A stretch of DNA of 64,000 nucleotides. It comes from Acetivibrio alkalicellulosi. GTDB taxonomy: Bacteria > Bacillota > Clostridia > Acetivibrionales > Acetivibrionaceae. Where the stretch lies: NCBI GenBank assembly GCA_008125075.1, contig VLTH01000002.1, positions 9,269-73,268 on the forward strand. The letters run 5' to 3'. Shown one piece after another: positions 45,826 to 54,145 of this stretch. Positions within the stretch are counted from its first letter, which is position 1. Each line of letters starts with the position of its first letter. The notes below the pieces were generated by a model. That model did no database searches and was not told where the DNA came from. It was given only the letters and a program-made list of their open reading frames with translations. Both the position numbers and the translations under genes were made by a program.

Positions 45826-46230
45826 TCATAACTTTATATCCATCAACCTGTTTACAATTGGTATATCGGCTTCTGCCCAATCTAAACTGCTTAAATTGCT
45901 AGTTTTAAGCCAAATTTCTGAAATATGCTCTTTTCTATTTATTTTTCTATTAGGTGTATAACATATATAACTATGCATTGTTATCATAAAGTCAGGATAG
46001 GTATGTTCAACTGTAACAAAGTGATTTTCAGGTTTAACTTCCACAAATAGCCCTAACTCTTCAACAAGTTCTCTCTTTAAAGATTCTTCCCTTGTCTCAC
46101 CTTTCTCAACTTTTCCACCAGGAAACTCAAACTTATATGAAATATAATCATATTTACTTATTCCTCTTTGCATACATAAAATTTCATGATTATTGACAAG
46201 TATTGCAGCTGTAACTTCATAATGCTTCAT
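45826..46230 (-). CDS. NUDIX hydrolase, MutT-like
   Basis: The NUDIX box is complete: G-x5-E-x7-REL-x-EE-x-G, read in GGKVEKGETREESLKRELVE then ELGL. The preceding FEFPGGK and the length of 134 residues match the (8-oxo-)dGTP/CTP pyrophosphohydrolase group that cleans the nucleotide pool. The protein is cytoplasmic. The gene is monocistronic and divergent from the DUF350-like operon. Exact substrate is open. Confidence 0.92.
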   Translation of the reverse strand: MKHYEVTAAILVNNHEILCMQRGISKYDYISYKFEFPGGKVEKGETREESLKRELVEELGLFVEVKPENHFVTVEHTYPDFMITMHSYICYTPNRKINRKEHISEIWLKTSNLSSLDWAEADIPIVNRLMDIKL

Positions 46231-46532
46231 TTTTCCACCTCATATATTGAGCTTTTACAATTATAACTTACTATTAAAATATTATAACCATCCTTTAGTC
46301 AAAACTTCAACTTCATCAAAAAAGTGTATTGTAATTTATTTCTCCAACTGAAGATTATGGGTGAAACTCCTCCTTATAGAATGTAAAGTTTTAGAACAAG
46401 ATAAAACTCTCTAGGGTTTTACTTACTTTTTCCCATTCTCTGCCACCCCAAATAATCTGATTGAAGCTACTATGAGAATATGATATATTAAAGCTAGTTA
46501 TTTTATTTAGTTTCAACTCAAGGGGTGATATT

Positions 46533-47363
46533 ATGAGTGAAGATGAGGTTTTTATATTATTCATATGCTTTGCTGTCAGCTTATTTGGATGGTTTAACTG
46601 GTACAGACGCCTGATATATTTTTGGCCATCATGTCTAGGCAAGAAAAATCGTATTTGGCTTGGCGTAATGCCTATAATTTGCATGTTCTCTATGTTTACT
46701 GTTTTAAGTTCTCAGGCCTCATATGATGTAGTTGATAGTACAGTATATATTTTCTTTTACATAATATTCGGGATGGCGTGGCTTATTCTAGGAAGACTTA
46801 TAATGACAACTTTATTTGATATTTCATGGCTTGACGATGCAATTGAAAGAAATAATAAATCAGCAGTTTTTGTTGTTTCAGGCAGCATAATTGGACTAAC
46901 TGCAGTGTATTCAGGCGCAAACATTGGAGATGGACCTGGATGGTGGTGTGTATTAATTGCAGGAGGCCTTGCAACAATTGTATGGTTTTTACTTTTTGGG
47001 CTATTACAAATAGTTTGCGACATATCTGAGAGAATTACAATAGAACGTAATACTGCTACTGGCATTAGAATAGCATTTTACATGGTATCTAGCGGAATAA
47101 TTTTAGGCAGGGGAGCTGCTGGAGATTGGACATCTACCATGGATACAATTATTGAGTTATTTGACGCATGGCCTGTTTTAATACTGTTTGGCGTAGCTAT
47201 TTTTGTTGAAAAGTGGTTTATGTGGCAAGAGAAAAACGGATATGAAAATGAGCATATTTACTCATCTTTATTTTGGGGCTTTACTTATTTATTATTAGCT
47301 ATTATTATTTTAGTTCTATCTCCACCTTTGCCCACAAACCCCATATACTCTTTCTTGCTATAA
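46533..47363 (+). CDS. DUF350-like integral membrane protein
   Basis: A GGGGTGA ribosome-binding site precedes the ATG. Six to seven membrane segments are visible. Two internal units, IERNNKSAVFVVSGSIIGLT and IERNTATGIRIAFYMVSSGI, show the charged-Asn-then-hydrophobic helix pattern of DUF350 (E. coli YjfL type), including the G-rich helix ends. The next gene encodes a glutathionylspermidine-synthase-like ATP-grasp ligase, a known genomic partner of DUF350 proteins, which supports the assignment. Its function is unknown. It is the first gene of a three-gene operon. Confidence 0.72.
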   Translation: MSEDEVFILFICFAVSLFGWFNWYRRLIYFWPSCLGKKNRIWLGVMPIICMFSMFTVLSSQASYDVVDSTVYIFFYIIFGMAWLILGRLIMTTLFDISWLDDAIERNNKSAVFVVSGSIIGLTAVYSGANIGDGPGWWCVLIAGGLATIVWFLLFGLLQIVCDISERITIERNTATGIRIAFYMVSSGIILGRGAAGDWTSTMDTIIELFDAWPVLILFGVAIFVEKWFMWQEKNGYENEHIYSSLFWGFTYLLLAIIILVLSPPLPTNPIYSFLL

Positions 47364-47440
47364 AAATTATAGATACAAAGAGCATTTTTATTACTTATTA
47401 ATAGAATTATAGATATAAAAATTTACAAGGTGATTTTAAT

Positions 47441-48655
47441 ATGAATGATATTTCAATTTTACCCATACCAGAATCAAAATATTCTAACTATCGGTATAAT
47501 GTAATTTTTAATAGTTATAAATGGGATCCTCAGGTTGGGGATACAAATACAGTAGCCGATGAGGTAGCAGTTATAATACCTGACGCAGCAAAAAAACTTG
47601 CTCAATGGGCTGAAGAATTATCTATGGAGGTTATGCTTTTAGAAAAAGCTTTGATAAATAAGCCTTCACTATATAAAAAATTAGGGTTACCATCAGCTAT
47701 TTACAAGTCACTAAAATTGGCTGCTAATTATAATGAGAAAGATCATGTAAGACTTATGAGGTTTGATTTCCATCCTACTAAAGATGGATGGGTAATTTCA
47801 GAAGTAAACAGTGATGTCCCAGGTGGATTATCAGAAGCATCATTACTGCCAAAATTGGCGTGCGAACTTTTCAAAGATGTTAATGTTTTTGGAAATGTTG
47901 GTGATAGTTTATACAATGCATTTGTGCCTTTACTAAATAGTAATGGTAGAATAGCCTTTATACATGCTACTTCCTATTCTGATGATCGGCAAGTAATGGA
48001 ATTTTTGAGTGATCATTTTAAAAAGTGTGGATTTGAAAGTTTGCTCATTGCACCTGATCATATTAGGTGGAATAAAGATGAAGCTTTTTGTATAGTAGAC
48101 GGACAAAAAGGTAAAGTTGACGGTTTGATAAGATTTTATCCTGGCGAGTGGTTATACCAACTTCCACGAAGCTCTGGATGGAAAGGATATTTTAGTACTT
48201 CAACACCTTCTTGCAATCATCCTATTGCTTTACTAGCTCAATCTAAGCGACTTCCATTAATATGGAATGAACTTGATGTTCCCTTAAAAACTTGGCATAA
48301 GCTTTTACCTGAAACAAAAGATATAAGACAGATTAACATTGAAGATGAGAAGTGGATTCTAAAACCCGCTCTTGGACGTGTAGGAGAGGATATAACTATA
48401 AGAGAAGTAATCACTAAAAATGATTGGACTAGAATTGCAAAAAGCGCAAAAATGTTCCCTAAAGAATGGGTTGCACAGCGTAGGTTTGAGAGTTTTCCAC
48501 TAAAATCGTCAAAGGGTGAAAGACACCTATGCATTGGTGTCTTTACTGTACAAGGAAAAGCGTCAGGGTTTTATGGTAGAATAAGCTCTTTTCCTAGGAT
48601 AGATCACAAAGCTCAGGACATAGCAGTTTTAGTTTCAAATAAGGAGGAAATATAA
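47441..48655 (+). CDS. Glutathionylspermidine-synthase-like ATP-grasp ligase
   Basis: The C-terminal ATP-grasp part shows MRFDFHPTKDGWVISEVNSD, WILKPALGRVGEDITI and WVAQRRFE, matching the synthetase domain of Gss/YgiC/YjfC. The N-terminal amidase domain of E. coli Gss is absent, as in YjfC-type proteins. Members join a carboxylate to an amine (peptide or polyamine) at the cost of ATP. The true substrates of this stand-alone group are unknown. It begins 77 bases after the DUF350-like gene and ends directly at the start of the next gene, so the operon is tight. Confidence 0.85.
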   Translation: MNDISILPIPESKYSNYRYNVIFNSYKWDPQVGDTNTVADEVAVIIPDAAKKLAQWAEELSMEVMLLEKALINKPSLYKKLGLPSAIYKSLKLAANYNEKDHVRLMRFDFHPTKDGWVISEVNSDVPGGLSEASLLPKLACELFKDVNVFGNVGDSLYNAFVPLLNSNGRIAFIHATSYSDDRQVMEFLSDHFKKCGFESLLIAPDHIRWNKDEAFCIVDGQKGKVDGLIRFYPGEWLYQLPRSSGWKGYFSTSTPSCNHPIALLAQSKRLPLIWNELDVPLKTWHKLLPETKDIRQINIEDEKWILKPALGRVGEDITIREVITKNDWTRIAKSAKMFPKEWVAQRRFESFPLKSSKGERHLCIGVFTVQGKASGFYGRISSFPRIDHKAQDIAVLVSNKEEI

Positions 48656-49423
48656 ATGGATAATCTTTTAGTTTATAAAACATGGGCTCCAGAGGAATCT
48701 CCCTGGTCTTTATGGGTTAAACCTGTACTCTTTGCTTTTATGACATTGCATGACTATACTTCAAATGACAAACCTTCACTTGAGCCCCTTAAATGGGCTA
48801 GTTCTTTAAATAAATCAACAGCAGTCATACTGGATTTACCAGGTGGGGATGGAATTTTACAAGGTCTTTCCTTTGCCGTTCATAATGGTTATAGACCTAT
48901 TCCATTATATAATTGCTGTAAAGGTCATAATATGATTATTGATGTATCATGTATAACAAGTCTTCTTAATGTTGGCGGAACTATAATATCTGAAAGCAAC
49001 TTAGCTTCTGATGCCCCACCAGTTTTTATTCTTGATTCTCGAAGACTAGAACATGGATATGATTCTAATGCGGGAAAATTTGATAATCGTTGGTGTATTG
49101 TTCCACAGGATATGCCTTCAGCAAATTTTCTTAAGAATGCCGGGATAGATACTATTATATTGCGTACAGATAAGGTAAATGGAGATCTTGCACATATATT
49201 GGTAAGATATCAAAAAAGCAATATCAACATTAAGATTTGCCGTAATGATGAATTGGTTCAGGATGTTAATCTAAAAGAGCCTTCTTCTTTCCGAAGCATA
49301 TTTTACAGATCTTCAGTTTTTTTTGGATTAAAACGAAATTCTGCTGGGGGCTTTGGTGCTATTGTACCCGAAATAAATCATTCATCAAATACTTATAGTA
49401 GTTCCCGCTCAAGAATGGGTTAA
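48656..49423 (+). CDS. Unrecognised partner protein of the ATP-grasp ligase
   Basis: The ATG directly abuts the ligase stop codon, with AAGGAGG inside the ligase 3' end, so translation is coupled. The 255 residues have no signal or membrane segment. A Rossmann-like alternation (STAVILDLPGGDGILQGLSFAV, PPVFILDSRRLEH, IDTIILRTD) suggests an alpha/beta enzyme or structural partner. The last 25 residues are Ser-rich. The strict association with the ligase gene suggests it helps select or present the substrate. I do not recognise a family. Confidence 0.65.
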   Translation: MDNLLVYKTWAPEESPWSLWVKPVLFAFMTLHDYTSNDKPSLEPLKWASSLNKSTAVILDLPGGDGILQGLSFAVHNGYRPIPLYNCCKGHNMIIDVSCITSLLNVGGTIISESNLASDAPPVFILDSRRLEHGYDSNAGKFDNRWCIVPQDMPSANFLKNAGIDTIILRTDKVNGDLAHILVRYQKSNINIKICRNDELVQDVNLKEPSSFRSIFYRSSVFFGLKRNSAGGFGAIVPEINHSSNTYSSSRSRMG

Positions 49424-49772
49424 TACTCAGCTGTGAAGTGCCATGGAAAGAGATTTATTAACAATACAAGGTCAATTATCCCTATTGCCAGATAGGGTGA
49501 GTAACTTTTTTAGAGTAAATACGGCATGTAGTAAAATAGTAGTTGAAGTTATATTTTATATTTTCAGAGTTCTTAAAGGTATGTCTACTGAATCCTCTGT
49601 TCTAAATACTTGCAGCTTACCGCACTTATGATTATGTATTAGACATTGATGAGCAGTAAACTCGTTTAGCTAACGCTAAACATCCGGGCTTTAGGTGGAG
49701 ACTCTACTCCACCTAAATATTATAAGAGGCCTATAATATAGATCAGATATTGAGAAATATCTGTGTAATTTC
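49424..49772. other. Intergenic region with a hairpin
   Basis: No convincing gene is present; a 62-codon frame at 49443 has no ribosome-binding site. At 49690-49717 TTTAGGTGGAG and CTCCACCTAAA form a perfect hairpin that may end the ATP-grasp operon. The unit before it (GCTAAACATCC...) resembles 6130-6160 and 16068-16105. Confidence 0.5.
49690..49717. terminator. Hairpin, probable terminator
   Basis: An 11-bp perfect stem with a 6-base loop lies between convergent genes. There is no long U-tract on either side, so termination efficiency is uncertain; it may instead be part of a repeat family. Confidence 0.5.
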
Positions 49773-52004
49773 TTATCGTGTAAAGGTGTGTTTTGTAAAT
49801 CCTGTCTTTACATACTCCTCAATAGTTTTGGTATGTGCATTTTTAACAAATGAATATGTAGTAGTAGTACTCATTCCAAAGGAAGAAATATTCTCTATAC
49901 CTGTTCCACCACTTACCGTTGACGATGTTCCATAATCTGTAACTCTGGTGCCGTTAAGCGTCATATAAACTCCTGTTTTTCCACCTACATCTGCTACTCC
50001 TAAAGGCACACTTCCCCCAACTCCTTTAAACACCGTTAAATCTCCAGTCTTATAATCCTTCTTAACAGATGCAGCCAGGATAAAATTAATCTCTGCTTCC
50101 CAACCTGATTTGCTTTTGTCTATTTCAATAATTCCAAGTATGTTTATATTTGTAGACTTTTCAGGTTTTACGCCATCAGGTACCTCAACATCCTCTTTAC
50201 TTTCTTCAGAAGTTCCTAAAGGTTCACCATCATGGGAATATAAGGGGTACATCATTGAGATTGCAAAAGATTCTATAAATACACTCCCGATATAGGGTGT
50301 GATACTGGTATATATATTTAGTTTACGAGATTTATTAAATTCATTAAAAACATTATCGTCTCCGACATACTTAAGAATTCCTCCATAATAAAGCCAGTAT
50401 TCCTCACACAACTGCCTTGTTTCGTTATATCCTTTAGTAACAGCATAATTAAAAACAGTCATATGACCAGCAAGACTTGCTTTATTTGCGTTTACAGTAG
50501 AGTCAGAAAGGGCTAAAGAGTTGCCCAGATTTGGCGCAATAGTTTTAATAAACTGTATAGGGTCCATAGCTTCCCACTGCATCATTTCTTTCTCTGTACG
50601 GCTTTGCATAATTTCTAAAGGTTCATAGCTCTTTATTATTTGTTCATTTGCTTCACTCCATATTTTACTAGTTTTACACTGTAAGTAATCATTTAGTATG
50701 GACATAAAAAACATTTCTTTATCATATACACGTTCAAAATCAGTATTTTCATGTGGAGATTGATTATTTCCTAATCCTCCAATAATTCTCTTTAAAATAT
50801 TTTCTGCCAGAGGACCTTTGCTTTTATTGCCAAATAACCCCTCTAACTCCTTCAATGTACTATCTATTAATTCTAAGGTTTCATTAAAACCACTTAGAAA
50901 TTCTTTTGCACCTCTCTCAAGAACATTTAAAGACCATTCCATTGAAGATGCTGCATGCTCCATTGCTTTTTCAGGAGTTGAGTAAAGGGGAAGGGATGAA
51001 GGAAGGACAAGTTGTCCATCTTGTGTATCTACAAAAGGATCGTATTCCCCTCCAACTCTTTCAAATTTAACAAGATCACTCATATCAAATAGATTAAATA
51101 CATCTTCTGCTATTTCTTTATATTCTGGAAGGTTTTTTAGATAAGCATATGTTTCTGTTATAGCAGATGAAAACCCATTCCTAGAACCTTTTATCATATG
51201 ATTCATGGCTACCCTGAAATTTCTTTTTCCCATATAATAAAGCATTAATCCTTGATGTGCAGGGCCAAAGCCTTCATGTACATCAAGTGCTTGCTCAAAC
51301 CAATGTGCTGCAAGCTCTGGATTTCCAATTTCCATAGCTGCATACCCACAATTTGTTAAAAACACATCTGAATTAGGGCATAGTTGAACTGCACAGTTGA
51401 ACAGTTTGTAAGCATCCTGATTAAAGTTTAGTGATCGCATCACAACTCCGAGATTGTTTAATATATTTGGGTTTGTTGGTTCCTTCTCTGCCGCAGCAGC
51501 TGCAATTGCAGCTGCAATATCATTAAGTCCTGCTGCACTAAAAATCCCTGCATATTGTGATACAATCTCTGCATCTAAAATCTCATCTCTTTTAGATGTT
51601 TTTGGTAAATAATCACCAGTAGAGGCAATCAAAATTCCAGTATGAAAGTCATTTAGTGCATTAATATTATTCAAGCTGGAATAAATACCCTTATATAAAT
51701 CAAGTTGTTCTCCTTTAAGCCTTCTGGAATATGTCTTTCTTACTTTTTTAGCATAAGCCACTATACTTTTCTCTGCTTTTTTTGATATTTCTGGGGTATG
51801 ATCAATGATATCTCTAGGTGAAATTAATTGAAGGCTAATTCCATGTATTCTACCGTTAGTTAATCGATATGTTAAAAGAGGATAAAAAAAAGTATTTGCT
51901 AAAGTAACTACAGAAATTGAAATAATCAGCACAATAACTATACTAATTAAAAACTTATTTCTCTTTTTGGGTTTTGGTGTAATACTAACACTTTCAGATT
52001 TCAT
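49773..52004 (-). CDS. TPR-containing single-pass membrane protein
   Basis: A basic N-terminus (KPKKRNK) and one membrane segment (FLISIVIVLIISISVVTLANTFF) are followed by TPR units near residues 165-290 (NILNNLGVVMRSLNFNQDAYKLF, DVFLTNCGYAAMEIGNPELAAHWFEQAL). A long helical middle part and a beta-rich, Gly/Thr-rich end from about residue 640 follow (VSGGTGIENISSFGMSTTTTYSF). The protein should face the outside. Function is unknown. An Ala-run (AAAIAAAAAEKEP) marks one repeat boundary. It is monocistronic and converges on the ATP-grasp operon. Confidence 0.7.
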   Translation of the reverse strand: MKSESVSITPKPKKRNKFLISIVIVLIISISVVTLANTFFYPLLTYRLTNGRIHGISLQLISPRDIIDHTPEISKKAEKSIVAYAKKVRKTYSRRLKGEQLDLYKGIYSSLNNINALNDFHTGILIASTGDYLPKTSKRDEILDAEIVSQYAGIFSAAGLNDIAAAIAAAAAEKEPTNPNILNNLGVVMRSLNFNQDAYKLFNCAVQLCPNSDVFLTNCGYAAMEIGNPELAAHWFEQALDVHEGFGPAHQGLMLYYMGKRNFRVAMNHMIKGSRNGFSSAITETYAYLKNLPEYKEIAEDVFNLFDMSDLVKFERVGGEYDPFVDTQDGQLVLPSSLPLYSTPEKAMEHAASSMEWSLNVLERGAKEFLSGFNETLELIDSTLKELEGLFGNKSKGPLAENILKRIIGGLGNNQSPHENTDFERVYDKEMFFMSILNDYLQCKTSKIWSEANEQIIKSYEPLEIMQSRTEKEMMQWEAMDPIQFIKTIAPNLGNSLALSDSTVNANKASLAGHMTVFNYAVTKGYNETRQLCEEYWLYYGGILKYVGDDNVFNEFNKSRKLNIYTSITPYIGSVFIESFAISMMYPLYSHDGEPLGTSEESKEDVEVPDGVKPEKSTNINILGIIEIDKSKSGWEAEINFILAASVKKDYKTGDLTVFKGVGGSVPLGVADVGGKTGVYMTLNGTRVTDYGTSSTVSGGTGIENISSFGMSTTTTYSFVKNAHTKTIEEYVKTGFTKHTFTR

Positions 52005-52275
52005 GTTTATCCCCCTGTCTTTTTTTGTTTTTTTATGTTATATATATCTACAATTAGGCAACAGCATTTCCGCTTCAGTTTTAGTATTTACATTATACTA
52101 TTTTTAGTTATATTAGGAATATAAGTTTTTAAAGTATTTATATTTTCCTTATATACCTTTACATCCTCATTTATTACTCCTTATGTATGCTAGTTTAATT
52201 TAATTCTTTTATACTAATTATATCCATCACACAGTAAAAAAGCAATAACAAAACACATGGTCTCATTATTCCAAG

Positions 52276-52337
52276 CAAACACATAGAATTGGGTGTGGGT
52301 AACAAAAGTGAAGAAAAATATTCAAACACATAGAATT
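52276..52337. repeat. 15-bp direct repeats flanking a solo MITE terminal repeat
   Basis: CAAACACATAGAATT occurs at 52276-52290 and at 52323-52337. Exactly between them lies a 32-base copy of the MITE terminal sequence (GGGTGTGGGTAAC then AAAAGTGAAGAAAAATATT). This is what an imprecise excision or recombination between element ends could leave. Confidence 0.6.
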
Positions 52338-52578
52338 AGGCTCAGAAATAGACCAAGAGGTTTATCAGGGTTCGAAGATTTTTGGAAGTGCATCTTTTCT
52401 TCAACAAGTTAATGTTGAAAGAGTTAAACAAGGAATTTTTGCATTGCAAATTTATTCTTCAGATTTACCTGAAAACTATGAAGATTTCTTAGGTTTGATT
52501 GACTCAGTTGGGTACCTTTTTATTGAATGTATTAATAAAAATAATCATGTAGGTTGTTTTTTTGCACAGTGTACATGA
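52312..52578 (+). pseudogene. Orphan coding fragment, unidentified
   Basis: An open frame of about 88 codons without start codon or ribosome-binding site encodes KHIELGSEIDQEVYQGSKIF then VKQGIFALQIYSSDLPENYE and FLGLIDSVGYLFIECINKN. The composition is that of a real protein. The pattern VERVKQG-x-FALQIYS weakly recalls the start of membrane dipeptidases (M19), but I do not rely on it. The 5' part was probably lost in the repeat-mediated event just upstream. Confidence 0.5.
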
Positions 52579-52629
52579 TGAATGTCTCTAAAAAGTCCTT
52601 TGTCGTTTAACTTCTTGAGACTTCTAATA

Positions 52630-53856
52630 CTACGGATTGTATAATTTACCCATAAATATTACTGTATCTGTTGTATCATCAGCAATTAAAAATACAAATG
52701 GCCTGTTTGCAATAAACTTTAATGGTTCCATCACTGCTAATTCTTTCATAACAACTACAGTTACCCCTGCTGCTTCACTTCCTTCCTCGTTTACTTCGAT
52801 AATGGCTTTATGAAACACCTCATCTATATAAATATCTCTACTTCCACGCATTTTGGAAAAATCAGCTTGATCATAAAAAGGTTCTTCCATTCCCATTGAA
52901 ATTAATACATCTTTTAAGCTCTTTATACCATATTCTATGTTAAATCTAGGAATATTCACTAAAACATCTTTGGTATTGGAAACACTTTCGCGTATCTCTT
53001 CCCATTTACTTTCATTCAAATTATTAATAAACTGGTTGATTGAAATATCCTCTGAAGGAAGGATACAGTACATTGATGTTTTACCATTACCATAGGGTAA
53101 TCTTAGTACCTTAAAGTCATCTCTTATACCATATTCAAACTCACCTTTTGTTCTCATCATCATAACCTCTGTTTCGTTGCCATTACCTGTGTAAAACCTT
53201 GATTTAAATGTCTCGTTTTTGTCAAATTTATGAGTCCACTCCCCCTTAAAATAAATAGCATTAATCAGATACATTATTACACTTGGATCAATTGGAGGTT
53301 GTATCATTTCTCTTATTTTATTATTTGTAGATTTAGAAATCCAATTATTTATAGTATCTGCCGCATCTTCTCTAAAAAAGTCCACTTCATAAACAGGTGC
53401 ATTAAAGATACCCTTATTTACATTTTTAAATTCCTCCAGTATGCTTTCACCTTTTCTTAGCCAAATAGAGTTGTTGATATTAAGCTCTATTTTTTTATCA
53501 ATCTGATTCATGTATAACAATAGGTTTTTATAGCTTTCGTTAATTGTTTCTATGTCCATTCTGTCATATTTAAGAGCCTTCATCATTTCATCTAGTGTAT
53601 TTGAATTAGCTCCTTGCATAGTCATAGTAAGTGCTGTTGATATACTAAGAGGAGAAATGAAAACATTTTTATCACTATCCTCTTCATTAAGCTTTGCAAA
53701 AATATCAAAGGCAAATTGTGAATTACTACTTATAACTTCTTCTGAAATTTTTTCTTTATCAAAATTTGAACCACTTGTAATGTCTAAACCTCCACAACTT
53801 GTAAGAAGGACATTTAGAACTAAAACGCTTATTATAATATATATACATTTTTTCAC
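52630..53856 (-). CDS. Lipoprotein serpin (serine protease inhibitor)
   Basis: A signal sequence ends in LLTSC (C21), so the inhibitor is lipid-anchored outside the cell. The remaining 385 residues are a complete serpin: NVFISPLSISTALTM, NAIYFKGEW, DEVFHKAIIEVNEEGSEAAG and the C-terminal NRPFVFLIADD. The hinge EEGSEAAGVT has small residues as inhibitory serpins require. Counting from it puts P1-P1' at about Leu-Ala (KELAVMEP), which would favour chymotrypsin- or subtilisin-like targets; this is inference. Cellulosomal serpins of clostridia carry dockerins; this one does not. It may protect surface proteins from proteolysis. It is divergent from the SLH protein gene. Confidence 0.95.
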   Translation of the reverse strand: MKKCIYIIISVLVLNVLLTSCGGLDITSGSNFDKEKISEEVISSNSQFAFDIFAKLNEEDSDKNVFISPLSISTALTMTMQGANSNTLDEMMKALKYDRMDIETINESYKNLLLYMNQIDKKIELNINNSIWLRKGESILEEFKNVNKGIFNAPVYEVDFFREDAADTINNWISKSTNNKIREMIQPPIDPSVIMYLINAIYFKGEWTHKFDKNETFKSRFYTGNGNETEVMMMRTKGEFEYGIRDDFKVLRLPYGNGKTSMYCILPSEDISINQFINNLNESKWEEIRESVSNTKDVLVNIPRFNIEYGIKSLKDVLISMGMEEPFYDQADFSKMRGSRDIYIDEVFHKAIIEVNEEGSEAAGVTVVVMKELAVMEPLKFIANRPFVFLIADDTTDTVIFMGKLYNP

Positions 53857-54145
53857 ACTATCACTCCTTTTTTAAGGATTCGCTGAAATATTACTTCCAC
53901 TTTTTGTGCAAGTTATGTTTTTAGCAATCCTAATTGATTTTAATCTTTTGACGTCTTGCACTAACAATTTGTTCCCTAAGATATTTAAATAGAAGTGTTT
54001 ATTTATACTATTCAATTATTATTTTGATAATATTAGTATTTCAAAGAAAATTCTGCTTGACGATATATAAATTAAATAATATTATTACATCATATACATA
54101 AAATGTTTTAACCAATTTATTTTATTTATTTAGGAGGAGTCAAAA

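Larger units (their letters stand above)
52005..52629. other. Intergenic region with a solo MITE end and a broken gene
   Basis: The left part holds the promoter of the TPR gene. A solo terminal repeat (52291-52322) lies between two exact 15-base direct repeats, followed at once by an orphan coding fragment (52312-52578). These are listed separately. Confidence 0.6.
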
